Assembly (NCBI GenBank): GCA_021848325.1
Contig: JAJZUU010000001.1
Location: 1-64,000 of the forward strand
Direction: 5' to 3'
From: Pseudomonadota bacterium
Lineage (GTDB): Bacteria; Pseudomonadota; Gammaproteobacteria; Burkholderiales; JAJZUU01
DNA: 64,000 nt
Shown here piece by piece: positions 53,719-63,724 of the stretch. Position numbers and translations under genes: made by a program. Numbering within the stretch: the first letter of the stretch is position 1; every line of letters begins with the position of its first letter. A model generated the notes under the pieces. It was given only the letters and a program-made list of their open reading frames with translations. It was not told the DNA's origin and made no database searches.

Positions 53719-54747
53719 ATGACGGCGTGGAGAACGGGTGTTTTTGGGTTGTGCCTCGCCCTGCAGGGCCTCTGCGCCGCGCCGACCTTGGCCGGCGACT
53801 ATCATCTCGGAGCGGGCGAGAACATCGGACCCGTGAACCTGGCGGGCTATTCGAACCTGGTGTTCGAGGCGCCGCACAGCGGTCCCGATGCGCTGATACT
53901 GGAAGGCCTCAGCCTGTTCGTATCCGCCCACGTCAACCGCTATTTCAATCCTTTCGCGGAAGCCGAACTCGAGGGGGCGACGCTGGCCGCGGAGCATGGC
54001 GGGGCGTCCTCGGGGAAAATCTCGGTGGAACGCCTTTACAACGACTTCGAATTGACCCCGTCGGCATCCCTGCGGGTCGGGAAGATGCTCACTCCCGTCG
54101 GCGAGTGGAACCTCATCCACGCGGCTCCCCTGGTGTGGACCGTGACCCGCCCGCTTTCCACCTACTACTCGTTCCCGGTATTCGTCAGCGGCGCGTCGTT
54201 GGATATCCAGCGCGCCGCGGACGACAATTGGGGCGCGCAGATTTATCTCCAGCCAGGCAGGACCGCGCTTGCGGGGAAGGATGAACTAACGCCGCGACAA
54301 TACTCCAACGTGGGCGGCCTGGATATACGCTACACGGGGGATGTGTTGAACCGGCTCGGGCTGTCCTTACAGACGGCCGAGGTCCGGGGATCGGGCGGGA
54401 ATCAGACGCTCGGCAGCCTCTACGGGGGATTCAACACCGGCTCCGTGATGTGGGATTTCCAGGTAGATGTCACGGATATCCGCGGCGGTACGGTCGCCAG
54501 GGCTCACGACCGCGAGGGGGGAGGATTTCTGCAGGCAGTCTATCCGCTTACGTCCCGCTGGTTCGTCGTCGGACAAGGAGAGTCGTTCCAACCCCGGGAT
54601 TATGCCGCGCGTGCGAGGCACTGGGCGGTCGGGGCGGTCTATCGCCCGCGCCCGGCGATTTCCTGGAAGCTGGAATATCTTGATGCCCAGGGTGCGCCCG
54701 TGGGTGAACCGGGAGGCGTCTACGCAGCCTGGACGGTGCTGTTCTGA
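53719..54747 (+). CDS. Outer-membrane beta-barrel (porin-like) protein
   Basis: Signal peptide MTAWRTGVFGLCLALQGLCAAPTLAGDY, alternating amphipathic strands, C-terminal aromatic (AAWTVLF). Confidence 0.75.
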   Translation: MTAWRTGVFGLCLALQGLCAAPTLAGDYHLGAGENIGPVNLAGYSNLVFEAPHSGPDALILEGLSLFVSAHVNRYFNPFAEAELEGATLAAEHGGASSGKISVERLYNDFELTPSASLRVGKMLTPVGEWNLIHAAPLVWTVTRPLSTYYSFPVFVSGASLDIQRAADDNWGAQIYLQPGRTALAGKDELTPRQYSNVGGLDIRYTGDVLNRLGLSLQTAEVRGSGGNQTLGSLYGGFNTGSVMWDFQVDVTDIRGGTVARAHDREGGGFLQAVYPLTSRWFVVGQGESFQPRDYAARARHWAVGAVYRPRPAISWKLEYLDAQGAPVGEPGGVYAAWTVLF

Positions 54748-55199
54748 TGGCGACCGCCGCCGGAAGCAAGGCACGGGCGCTCCTGCTCCTTGCGCTGCTG
54801 GCGTTTTTTGTGCGCCATGGCTACGGCGCAAACACGGGCGGGTCCATCATTGTGATCGCCAATCCGAGCGTTCCGGTCGCCTCCGTAAGCCTGAAGGAAC
54901 TCGTCACCATCTACCTGCTGCGAGTCACCCTCTGGCCGGACGGGCAGCCTATCGTACCGGTCAACCAGGAGGCGGACAGCCGGCTGCGCAGCCGTTTCTC
55001 CGAGACCGTCCTGGGCCAGCAGCCCATGGCGCTGGCCAATTATTGGAACCAGATGCATTTCCAGGGAAAAAATCCACCTTTGGTCATGGACTCCAGCCAG
55101 GCGGTCGCCGCTTTTGTCCGGAAGGTGCCCGGCGCGATTGGCTACGTGAGCGCGAATACCCCGACGGAAGGGGTCAAAATAGTAGAGCGCCTGCCATGA
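54747..55199 (+). CDS. PstS-like periplasmic phosphate-binding-type protein
   Basis: SIIVIANPSVPVASVSLKELVTIYLLRVTLWPDGQPIVPVNQ...GAIGYVS; TGATG overlap with the upstream gene. Confidence 0.78.
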   Translation: MATAAGSKARALLLLALLAFFVRHGYGANTGGSIIVIANPSVPVASVSLKELVTIYLLRVTLWPDGQPIVPVNQEADSRLRSRFSETVLGQQPMALANYWNQMHFQGKNPPLVMDSSQAVAAFVRKVPGAIGYVSANTPTEGVKIVERLP

Positions 55200-57604
55200 T
55201 CCCGTTTGCACCCTTTCCGCGCTATCTTGGCCCTTTCGCACGCAAGGTGCTGCTCCTGCTAACCGCCCTGTTTGTCATCACCTACGCCAGTATCTCGGCC
55301 ATCATCCTATTCGATCTGAGCGCCTATCAGCGCGCGGCGACTCGAAATGAACTGTCCCGTTTGGCGTCCGCGAAGCTCAATAATTTGGCGGTAGAGTTCT
55401 CCCACCAGGCGGTCAACAGCCGCGCCTGGGCCAGGCTCGACGTGATGAACGATCTCGTCACCAACGACGTGGACCAGCGCATCGCCCGCGCACTGGGGCA
55501 GATGAAGATTCAATACAGGCTGCCCGGCAACATTTACGCGTTCGGCGAAAACGGGAACCTCATCACCTCCAACGCCGTGCCGGGCGCCCGGGGGCGGTCC
55601 ATGCCGTCCAACTGGAGGCTGACGCCGGGGGATGATTTCCGCTTCATCGACAAATCCGTCGACCCGTACACTGGCCAGGCGATCGTTGCCTTCAGTAACG
55701 CGGTGCCCGCCGCTTATGCCCCCGGGAAGACCATCGGCTACCTGGTGGTGACCTATCCGTGGCAGGTGGTGGCATCGCTGCTGCACGCAGACAACGCCAG
55801 CCTGGTGGTTCTGAACCATAGCGGCGAGGTGCTATACAACGGCATGGGAACGGCCTTGTCCCCGGCGGGCCTGGAACGGCTTCGGGCACACGCGACCCGC
55901 TACCCCGCCGGGCGGACGGATTATATGGTGGCGTACGCAAAGCCCCCCGATAATCGGGTGGGGCCGCACTGGCAACTGGCCGCAATCGAATCCTCGAACA
56001 GCATGAAGGATTACCTGCACACCGCCTGGGAGCAGATCGCGTTGGGGATGGTCCTGCTCGGGGTGCCGTTGGGTGTGCTGACCATAGGGATCACATACCG
56101 CTTTACTCGGCCGCTGGCCGAGCTCACCGCCACCGCGCTTGAAATCAGCAAGTCGTCGGACCTCTCCAAACGTGTCGCGGTGACCGGGCGCGACGAGGTG
56201 GGCCTGCTCCAGCGCGCCTTCAACGAAATGACTTCGCGGCTGCAACAGGACATCATCGAACGCAAGAAGGCCGAAACAGAGATCCATAACCTCGCCTTTT
56301 TCGATCCGCTGACCCAGCTTCCGAATCGCCGTTTTCTGCACGGCCGCGTAGAGTACGCATTGAATAGTAGCGCCCTGCACGGAAATCACGGCGCGCTCAT
56401 GTTCATTGATCTTGATCACTTCAAGAAACTCAACGATACCAAGGGGCACGAGTGGGGCGACCAGTTACTGATCGAAGTGGCCAAACGGCTGAAACCCTGT
56501 GTCCGGACCACGGATACGATAGCCAGACTGGGGGGCGACGAGTTTGTCGTGCTCCTGGAAGGCTTAAGCGAGCGGCCGGAAGAAGCGACCACCCAGGCCA
56601 GGAAGGTGGCGGAGAAGATCCTCAATGTGATCACCCAGCCCTTCGTGCCCAAAGATCGCGATGCCGACGAATACCAAGGTACCTGCAGTATCGGGATCTC
56701 CCTGTTCAGAGGCAATGAAACCACGCTCAACGACCTGCTCAAACAAGCCGATATCGCGATGTACTTCGTGAAGGACTCCGGCCGCAACGCCATTCGCTTT
56801 TTCGATGTTGGCATGCAGTCCGCGATGGAGTATCGCAACGCATTGGAAACCGACCTGCGCCGCGTTCTATCAAAGCGGCAGTTGAGGCTCTACTTCCAGC
56901 CGCAGGTAGATAGCGTCGGGCGCATCCTGGGCGCCGAGGTGCTGCTGCGCTGGGAACATCCGGAACACGGCCTCGTTTCGCCGGTGGAATTCATCCCGCT
57001 GGCCGAGGAAACCGGATTGATAGTACCGATCGGGCTATGGGTACTGGAGACCGCCTGCGCCCAACTCAATGCGTGGAAAGGCGGCCCCCATACCCGGACT
57101 TTGGTGCTTGCCATCAATGTCAGCGCCCGCCAGTTCCAGCAGCCGGATTTTCTTGCACGGGTGAGTGAAATACTCGAGAGGACGGCTGTTGATCCGGCTC
57201 AACTCAAGCTCGAGCTGACCGAGAGCCTCATACTCGATAACGTCAGCGCCGCCATAACCACGATGCGCGCACTCAAAGCGATGGGGATTGGTTTTTCGAT
57301 GGATGACTTCGGTACCGGCTACTCGTCGCTGACCTACCTGAAGCTGTTGCCATTGGATCAGCTCAAGATTGACCGATCCTTTATACGCAACATCGCGACC
57401 GACCCCAATGACGCTGCCATCGTGCGGACGATTATCGCAATGGGGAAAACCTTGGGAATGGATGTCATCGCAGAAGGGGTGGAGACCGAGGCGCAGCGCG
57501 AATTTCTCGAATTGCAGGGGTGCCGTGCCTTCCAGGGATATTTGTTTGGCAAGCCCCTGCCGCTACCGGACTTCGAGCAACTGTTGGGCGTGCGGCAAGC
57601 CTGA
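55196..57604 (+). CDS. Membrane HAMP-GGDEF-EAL protein (cyclic-di-GMP turnover)
   Basis: HAMP region, LGGDEFVVLLEGL, EVLLRWEHPEHGLVSP, MDDFGTGYSSLTYLKLLPLDQLKIDRSFI; ATGA overlap with the upstream gene. Confidence 0.95.
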   Translation: MIPFAPFPRYLGPFARKVLLLLTALFVITYASISAIILFDLSAYQRAATRNELSRLASAKLNNLAVEFSHQAVNSRAWARLDVMNDLVTNDVDQRIARALGQMKIQYRLPGNIYAFGENGNLITSNAVPGARGRSMPSNWRLTPGDDFRFIDKSVDPYTGQAIVAFSNAVPAAYAPGKTIGYLVVTYPWQVVASLLHADNASLVVLNHSGEVLYNGMGTALSPAGLERLRAHATRYPAGRTDYMVAYAKPPDNRVGPHWQLAAIESSNSMKDYLHTAWEQIALGMVLLGVPLGVLTIGITYRFTRPLAELTATALEISKSSDLSKRVAVTGRDEVGLLQRAFNEMTSRLQQDIIERKKAETEIHNLAFFDPLTQLPNRRFLHGRVEYALNSSALHGNHGALMFIDLDHFKKLNDTKGHEWGDQLLIEVAKRLKPCVRTTDTIARLGGDEFVVLLEGLSERPEEATTQARKVAEKILNVITQPFVPKDRDADEYQGTCSIGISLFRGNETTLNDLLKQADIAMYFVKDSGRNAIRFFDVGMQSAMEYRNALETDLRRVLSKRQLRLYFQPQVDSVGRILGAEVLLRWEHPEHGLVSPVEFIPLAEETGLIVPIGLWVLETACAQLNAWKGGPHTRTLVLAINVSARQFQQPDFLARVSEILERTAVDPAQLKLELTESLILDNVSAAITTMRALKAMGIGFSMDDFGTGYSSLTYLKLLPLDQLKIDRSFIRNIATDPNDAAIVRTIIAMGKTLGMDVIAEGVETEAQREFLELQGCRAFQGYLFGKPLPLPDFEQLLGVRQA

Positions 57605-57675
57605 CCACCGCGGCATGCCGCGCTTCTTGCACCGGGTCATTGAAACCGCCCCCTTTTCCCGCTGAGCACCCGGCA

Positions 57676-59397
57676 TTACTCCCCTTTCTGGCTCGGCCGC
57701 AGGCCCATCCGCTCCGCCGCGATTTCCCGCATGCGGAATTTCTGCAGCTTGCCGGTGACCGTCATGGGAAACGCCTCCACGAACCACACGTAACGCGGGA
57801 TCTTGAAATGGGCGATGTTTCCCTGGCAGAAGTCCCGGATATCCTCCTCGGTGGCGCTCTGCCCGGCGCGCAACTGGATCCAGGCCATCACCTCCTCGCC
57901 GTAGAATCGGTCGGGCACGCCGAACACCGCCACCTGGGCGATCTTGGGATGGGTAAACAGGAACTCCTCGATCTCCCTGGGGTAGATGTTCTCCCCGCCG
58001 CGGATGATCATCTCCTTGAGCCGCCCGGTGATGCGCAGGTAGCCCTCGCCGTCCATGGTGCCCAGGTCCCCGGAGTGCAGCCAGCCGTTGGCGTCGATGG
58101 CCTTGCCCGTGGCGTCGGGGTCGCCGTAGTAGCCCTTCATGATGTGGTAGCCGCGGAAGCATATCTCACCCACCTCGCCCAGGGGCAGCGTCCGCCCCGT
58201 TTCCAGGCTCGCCACCTTGACCTCCTGGTGGGGCAGGTTTCTGCCCACCGTCTCCACCCGGCGCTCGAAGCTGTCCTCCCTGGCGGTGAGGTGGGTCAGG
58301 GGGGAGGCCTCGGTCTCGCCGTAGCCGATCAGGATCTCCCGGCAGTGCATCTCCTCCATCACCCGCTTCATCAGGGCCGGCGGGCACGGGGCGCCTGCCA
58401 TCACCCCGGTGCGCAGGGTGCCAAGATCGAACTCCCGGAACCGGGGGTGCTCCAGTTCCGCGATGAACATGGTGGGCACGCCGTGGATCGCCGTGCAGCG
58501 CTCTCCTTGCACGGCCTGCAGCACTGCCAGGGGATCGAAGTGCTCGCACGGCAGCACCTCGCACGCCCCCACAGACAGGCACAGCAGGTTGGCCAGCACC
58601 ATGCCGAAGCAGTGGTAGAACGGCACCGGCACGCACAGCCGGTCCCGCTCTGAAAAGTGCATGGCGCGGGCCGAGAAATACGCGTTGTTGAGCAGGTTGT
58701 GGTGGGACAGCAGCACCGCCTTGGGGAACCCGGTGGTGCCCGAGGTGTACTGGATATTGATGGGATCGTCCATATCCAGGGAGGCGCCGATCTGATCCAG
58801 CCTTTCCGCCGGGACCGCCTGGGCCATTTCCAGCACTTCTGGCCAGGTCCAAAATCCGGGAAGGGGCCGACGCGTGCGCTCCGGGCCGGCGGGGTCGTAC
58901 AACACCACCCGCCGCAGGAACGGAAACTCGCCGCTGCCCAGCCGCTCGGGCGCCGCCTCCTTGAGTTGGGGCAGGAGCTCCGCCAGCATGGCCACGTAGT
59001 CGCTGCTGTGGAACGCGGGGATGAGGAACAGGCCCTGCACCTCCGAGCGCTTCAGGGCATAGGCCAGTTCCCGCGGGCGATAGGCCGGGTTGATGTTGAC
59101 CAGGACGGCCCCGATGCGCGCGGTGGCCATTTGCAACAGCAGCCATTCCAGGTTGTTGGTCGCCCAGATGCCGATGCGCTCGCCCTTGCCGAACCCGAGC
59201 GCCAACAGGCCCCGCGCCAGCCCATCGATCCGGCTCGCCAGGGCGGCGTAGCTGAGGCGCACCCCCTGGGGCAGAGAGACCACCGCCTCGCGCTCGGCAA
59301 AGCGCTTGACCACCTGCGCGAAGTGCTGCGGGATGGTCGCCCCCAGCAGCGGGGCGGTCCCGCCCCGGTGGGAATAGCTGCCGGCCGCATCCGTCAT
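57676..59397 (-). CDS. AMP-binding acyl-CoA synthetase/ligase
   Basis: INIQYTSGTTGFPKAVLLSHHNLLNN, GWLHSGDLGTMDGEGYLRITGRLKEMIIRGGENIYPREIEE. Confidence 0.95.
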   Translation of the reverse strand: MTDAAGSYSHRGGTAPLLGATIPQHFAQVVKRFAEREAVVSLPQGVRLSYAALASRIDGLARGLLALGFGKGERIGIWATNNLEWLLLQMATARIGAVLVNINPAYRPRELAYALKRSEVQGLFLIPAFHSSDYVAMLAELLPQLKEAAPERLGSGEFPFLRRVVLYDPAGPERTRRPLPGFWTWPEVLEMAQAVPAERLDQIGASLDMDDPINIQYTSGTTGFPKAVLLSHHNLLNNAYFSARAMHFSERDRLCVPVPFYHCFGMVLANLLCLSVGACEVLPCEHFDPLAVLQAVQGERCTAIHGVPTMFIAELEHPRFREFDLGTLRTGVMAGAPCPPALMKRVMEEMHCREILIGYGETEASPLTHLTAREDSFERRVETVGRNLPHQEVKVASLETGRTLPLGEVGEICFRGYHIMKGYYGDPDATGKAIDANGWLHSGDLGTMDGEGYLRITGRLKEMIIRGGENIYPREIEEFLFTHPKIAQVAVFGVPDRFYGEEVMAWIQLRAGQSATEEDIRDFCQGNIAHFKIPRYVWFVEAFPMTVTGKLQKFRMREIAAERMGLRPSQKGE

Positions 59398-59433
59398 GAT
59401 CCGTCCGCTCCGTGGGGCCGTCTCGCGCGCCGC

Positions 59434-60348
59434 TCAACCCACCGCCTGCCAGTAGGCATCGACCCGCCCCTGGATCTCGCCCAACAAGGCCTCGTTGCGT
59501 TGCGGCGTGAAGAGGTGGGCAAAGCGCCCCTGGGTCTTGAGGTAATCCTCCACCGGCAGGCGCGCGCCGGGGATCTTGGTGTGCGTCACCTTGCCGTCCC
59601 GGTATTCCTTCAACGGCCACACCCCGCTCCTGACCGCCAGCCTGCCGATCTCCACCGTGTCCTTCGGGTCGTAGTCCCAGCCGGTGGGGCAGGGGGACAA
59701 AGCGATGATGAACCGGGGGCCCTTGAGGCCCTTGGCCTGCTCGACCTTGCGTGCCAGGTCCAGCGGCTCCGCCCCGATGGCCGTCGCCACGTAGGCCGGC
59801 CGATGCGCCGCCAGGATGGAAAACAGGTCCTTCTTGTAGCCCGGATAGCCGCGCGCGCCCGTGCTGGTGGCGGTCCTGGCCCCGTGGGGCGTAGCGCCGG
59901 AATATTGCTGGCCGGTGTTGCCGTAGCCCTCGTTGTCGTAGCAGACATAGAGGAAATCCAGCCCGCGCTCGATGGCGCCGGAAGTGGCGGATAGCCCCAT
60001 GCCGTAGGCCGCCCCGTCGCCGGTCAGCACCACCACCTCCAGGTCGTCTGTCGGCGCCATCCTGCCCTTTTGCAACAGGATATCCAGGGCATCGCGCACC
60101 CCTTGCGCCCCGGCCGGCGCACTGGCCATGGCGGTATACAGCCAGGAGCCGCGAAACGGGGTGAAGGGGTAGACCGAAAGCAGGGTCATGCACCCGGCGG
60201 CATTGACGAAGACTGTCTTCTCCCCCAGGATATCGTAGATCTCGTGCAGCGCTTCCAGCCCGCCGCAGCCTGCGCACATGGGGGTGCCGCTGCCCAGCAG
60301 GTGGCCGGAGGGCAAGTCCTTCATCCGCTTGAACCGAGTCTCGCTCAC
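59434..60348 (-). CDS. 2-oxoacid (pyruvate-type):ferredoxin oxidoreductase beta subunit
   Basis: GTPMCAGCGGLEALHEIYDIL, VVVLTGDGAAYGMGLSATSGAIERG (TPP motif). Confidence 0.92.
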   Translation of the reverse strand: MSETRFKRMKDLPSGHLLGSGTPMCAGCGGLEALHEIYDILGEKTVFVNAAGCMTLLSVYPFTPFRGSWLYTAMASAPAGAQGVRDALDILLQKGRMAPTDDLEVVVLTGDGAAYGMGLSATSGAIERGLDFLYVCYDNEGYGNTGQQYSGATPHGARTATSTGARGYPGYKKDLFSILAAHRPAYVATAIGAEPLDLARKVEQAKGLKGPRFIIALSPCPTGWDYDPKDTVEIGRLAVRSGVWPLKEYRDGKVTHTKIPGARLPVEDYLKTQGRFAHLFTPQRNEALLGEIQGRVDAYWQAVG

Positions 60349-61592
60349 GATTCCTCCCCCAGCCCTTGCCGCTCCACATGGGCGATGGCCTGAAGTTTCC
60401 TGACCTCCCTCAGTTCATCCAGGGTATAGAGCAGCCTGGGAGGCGGGGCGGTCCCCTGCTCCGCGGCGCTACGGGTCACTGCGGCCATCTCGTAGAATTC
60501 CTCCGCGCTGATGTCCCGCCCGCCCAGCCCGCCGATGAAGCTCACCAGAACGGGGGCCGCCTGCCCCAGGCCGTAGAGGGCCGAGGCCAGCTCCCCGTAG
60601 AGCACGCCCCCTTTCCCCATGGAAATGTTCTGGTCGATCACCGCCACACCCCTCTTGCCGGCCAGCGCCCGGCGCAGCCCCTCCTCCGGGAACGGTCGCA
60701 ACAGCCGCGGCCTGACGCAGCCCACCGGCCGGCCCGCCTGCCGCAGCCGGTCCACCGCCTCCCGCGCCTTGGTGGCGAAGGACCCCATCATGACGAAAAC
60801 GATCTCCGCGTCCTCGGTACGATAAGTGTCCAGCGCGCCGTAAGTCCGGCCGAAGGTGCGCGCGAATTCCTCCGCGATCTCCTCATGGGCCTCGAGGGCG
60901 TTCAGGGCGGCCAGGTGGCTTTCGTAGCGGAAATAGGAATAGGGCGAGCCCCCCAGCACCACCACCGCCTGGCTCAGGGGCGCGCTGGCGCGGAAGCGGA
61001 CGTTTTCCGGGTCGTAAGGCGGCAGAAAGCCGTCTACCGCCGCCGGGTCCGGGGTCTCCACCGGTTCCCGGGTGAAGGAGAGATAAAAGCCGTCCAGGTT
61101 CACGATCACCGGCAGCCTCACGCGGGCGTCCTCCCCCAGCCGGTAGGCCATGAGGATGCTGTCCAGCACCTCCTGGCAGGTAGCGCAATGGATCTGCAGA
61201 AAGCCGCTGTCCCGCGTAGCCAGGACGTCGTTGTGATCGGGCTCCAGGGTGAGGGGCGAGGCCAGCCCGCGGGATACGTTGACCAGCACGAAGGGCGCCC
61301 GCCAGCCGGCCACGGTGTAGATCATCTCCATGCCGTACAGCAGCCCCTGGCTGGAGGTGGCGGTAAACACCCGGGCCCCGGTGGCGGCCGCGGCCCCCGC
61401 CGCGGTGATCATGGAGTGCTCCGACTCCAGGGTGGCCATGCGGCAGTCCATCTCGCCCGAGTCGATCCAGGACCCGATGGTCTCGATGATCTCGGTCTGG
61501 GGGGTGATGGGGAAGGCCGGCAGATAGTCGGCCCGCGCCAGGCGTGCGCCCCAGGCCGCGGCCCTGTTTCCGGTCAACAGGATGCGCGTCAT
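60345..61592 (-). CDS. 2-oxoacid (pyruvate-type):ferredoxin oxidoreductase alpha subunit
   Basis: MTRILLTGNRAAAWGARLARADYLPAFPITPQTEIIETI. Confidence 0.92.
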   Translation of the reverse strand: MTRILLTGNRAAAWGARLARADYLPAFPITPQTEIIETIGSWIDSGEMDCRMATLESEHSMITAAGAAAATGARVFTATSSQGLLYGMEMIYTVAGWRAPFVLVNVSRGLASPLTLEPDHNDVLATRDSGFLQIHCATCQEVLDSILMAYRLGEDARVRLPVIVNLDGFYLSFTREPVETPDPAAVDGFLPPYDPENVRFRASAPLSQAVVVLGGSPYSYFRYESHLAALNALEAHEEIAEEFARTFGRTYGALDTYRTEDAEIVFVMMGSFATKAREAVDRLRQAGRPVGCVRPRLLRPFPEEGLRRALAGKRGVAVIDQNISMGKGGVLYGELASALYGLGQAAPVLVSFIGGLGGRDISAEEFYEMAAVTRSAAEQGTAPPPRLLYTLDELREVRKLQAIAHVERQGLGEES

Positions 61593-62515
61593 GGCCGGCC
61601 CCCCTCCGCTGCCGCCGCTGCGCGCTCCGCAATCGCCTCGATGGCGTGGGGCGGGCACTGGGCCACGCAGATCATGCAGCCCTTGCAGTGCTCGTAGTCG
61701 ATCTGCGGCCGGCCCTCCGCATTCACGCCGATGGCGCTGTCCGGGCAGAAGCTGCTGCATACCCACCAGCAGCGGTTGCAGCGGCTGTAGTCGATCACCG
61801 GGCGCATGGTGCGCCACAGGCCGGTCTTCACCTCCACGCTGGTGGCGGCCCCATGGATGGCCGGCGCCGCCACCCGCGCGTCCTCGAACGGCAGGTCGAT
61901 CCACTCGGGGTGCCGGTAACCGCTGGCGGATACCTCCGTTCCCTCCTGCACGCAACCGGCATGGCCCGCCATCAGATCGAACGCCGCCAACGCCCGCTCC
62001 AGGTTGGCGGCCACCACCTCGGCCCCCAAGGGTCCGAGTTCTTCCCGGATTGCGCGCTCCGTCGCGCCCCGCGAGACCACACCCAACAGCGCCGCCGCCG
62101 CACCCGCGCAGGCGGCCCCGGCAAAGCGCAGCTCCTGGCGGTCCTCCGCCGTCGCCGGCAACGTGAGCACCGGACCTTTCAGGTTGAGCCTGTCTTTCCA
62201 GACGGATGGTGCTTCCTGGCTGTTGACGAGCAGCACCGTGAAATCGCCCAACCCCGCCATCACGCCCGCCGCCGGCATGGGCACCAGGGTGTCGTCGGCC
62301 ACGATGACCAGGTCGGGGCGACGGATCACCCCCCGCTCGTTGATGGGCTGCCTCGATGCGCGCACGTAGGCGAACAGCGGGGCGCCCCGGCGCTCCGCGC
62401 CGTAGCGGGGGGCGTCCTGCACCTCGAAGCCGTCGAGGAACAGGGCGGTGCCCAGGATACGGCTGGCGGTCTTCATGCCCTGCCCTCCGCGACCGTGGAA
62501 TCGAATGCGATACAT
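61589..62515 (-). CDS. 2-oxoacid:ferredoxin oxidoreductase gamma-delta fusion (with 2x[4Fe-4S] ferredoxin domain)
   Basis: MYRIRFHGRGGQGMKTASRILGTALFLDGF...CNRCWWVCSSFCPDS...CKGCMICVAQCPPHAIE. Confidence 0.92.
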   Translation of the reverse strand: MYRIRFHGRGGQGMKTASRILGTALFLDGFEVQDAPRYGAERRGAPLFAYVRASRQPINERGVIRRPDLVIVADDTLVPMPAAGVMAGLGDFTVLLVNSQEAPSVWKDRLNLKGPVLTLPATAEDRQELRFAGAACAGAAAALLGVVSRGATERAIREELGPLGAEVVAANLERALAAFDLMAGHAGCVQEGTEVSASGYRHPEWIDLPFEDARVAAPAIHGAATSVEVKTGLWRTMRPVIDYSRCNRCWWVCSSFCPDSAIGVNAEGRPQIDYEHCKGCMICVAQCPPHAIEAIAERAAAAAEGGRP

Positions 62516-62590
62516 GGCGCCTCTTCGAACTCCCTCAGCCCGCCTCTTCGCCCGGAGACGGGGATCCCGCGATCCGGTGAAATATCCGGA

Positions 62591-63724
62591 CTAGAAAATG
62601 GCCCAGCGGCGGTAGCTCATGGCCTTCTTCACCCGGGAGACGGCCAGGTCCAGCGCCGCATCCCGGGGAAGGATTTTCTTCGTCCTGGCCGCCCCCAGCA
62701 CCTCCTCGGTATTGCGCCGCAGTTTCTCCTTGATGGTCTCGAACGCGGCGCCCTCGCTTGCTCCCTGGTACTCCATGGCGGCGCAGATCACCCCGCCGGC
62801 ATTGGCGATGAAGTCGGGAACGCACAGGATGCCCTTGTCGTGCAGGTACTTCTCCGCGGCCTGGGTGACGGGGATGTTGGCGCCCTCGAGCACCAGCCTG
62901 GTTTTAAGACGCGCGACGTTGTCCTCGTGGATGACATCGGGGCGCGCGGCCGGTATCCAGATGTCGCATTCGATGTCGATCACCCCGTCCCGGTCGAGCT
63001 TGCCGCCGCCCGCATAGTCCACCACGCTGTTGCCGGCCTCCTTGAGGGCGATCAGCGCGGCCAGGTCCAGCCCGTTCGGGTCGTGGACCGTCCCCAAGGA
63101 ATCCGCGGCACCCACCAGCAGCGCGCCGCGGTCGGCGAGGAAGCGGGCCGCGTGCTTGCCTACCGCGCCGAAGCCCTGCACCACGAAGCGGGCGCCCTCC
63201 AGCCTGAAACCGCAATGCCCGACGGCGACCTCCGCCACATGGCTCAGGCCCCAGCCGGTGGCCCCGATCTCGTCCAGGGGGATGCCCCCCACCTCCCGCG
63301 GCAATCCGACGGCACGGCCGATCTCGTCCTTGACCCAGGCCATGCACGCCTCGTCGGTCCCCATGTCGGGCCCGAAGATATACTCGTGCGCATGGCGCAG
63401 GGAACAGGCCAGGGCGCGCATCAATCGCTCCTTGTCGGCCCTGGGCATCTTCGGGTCGCCGTACAGCACCGCCTTGCCGCCGCCGTGGGGCAGGCCGGCG
63501 GCGGCATTCTTCAAGGTCATCGCCCGGGCCAGCCGCACGCACTCCTCGGTGCTGACGTCGGGGGCCATGCGCACGCCGCCGATAGAGGGGCCGGCGGCGA
63601 CGTTATCCACCACCAGGACCGCCTTCAACCCGACCGACGGCTCATGGACATGAATGATCCGCGCGGGCCCAAGCTCGTCGGCAAACTTGAAAGCGCCCTC
63701 CATTCCAACCTCTTCTCGCATCAC
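62591..63724 (-). CDS. Glu/Leu/Phe/Val dehydrogenase family protein
   Basis: GGVRMAPDVSTEECVRLARAMTLKNAAAGLPHGGGKAVLYGDP; VVQGFGAVGKHAARFL. Confidence 0.94.
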   Translation of the reverse strand: MMREEVGMEGAFKFADELGPARIIHVHEPSVGLKAVLVVDNVAAGPSIGGVRMAPDVSTEECVRLARAMTLKNAAAGLPHGGGKAVLYGDPKMPRADKERLMRALACSLRHAHEYIFGPDMGTDEACMAWVKDEIGRAVGLPREVGGIPLDEIGATGWGLSHVAEVAVGHCGFRLEGARFVVQGFGAVGKHAARFLADRGALLVGAADSLGTVHDPNGLDLAALIALKEAGNSVVDYAGGGKLDRDGVIDIECDIWIPAARPDVIHEDNVARLKTRLVLEGANIPVTQAAEKYLHDKGILCVPDFIANAGGVICAAMEYQGASEGAAFETIKEKLRRNTEEVLGAARTKKILPRDAALDLAVSRVKKAMSYRRWAIF

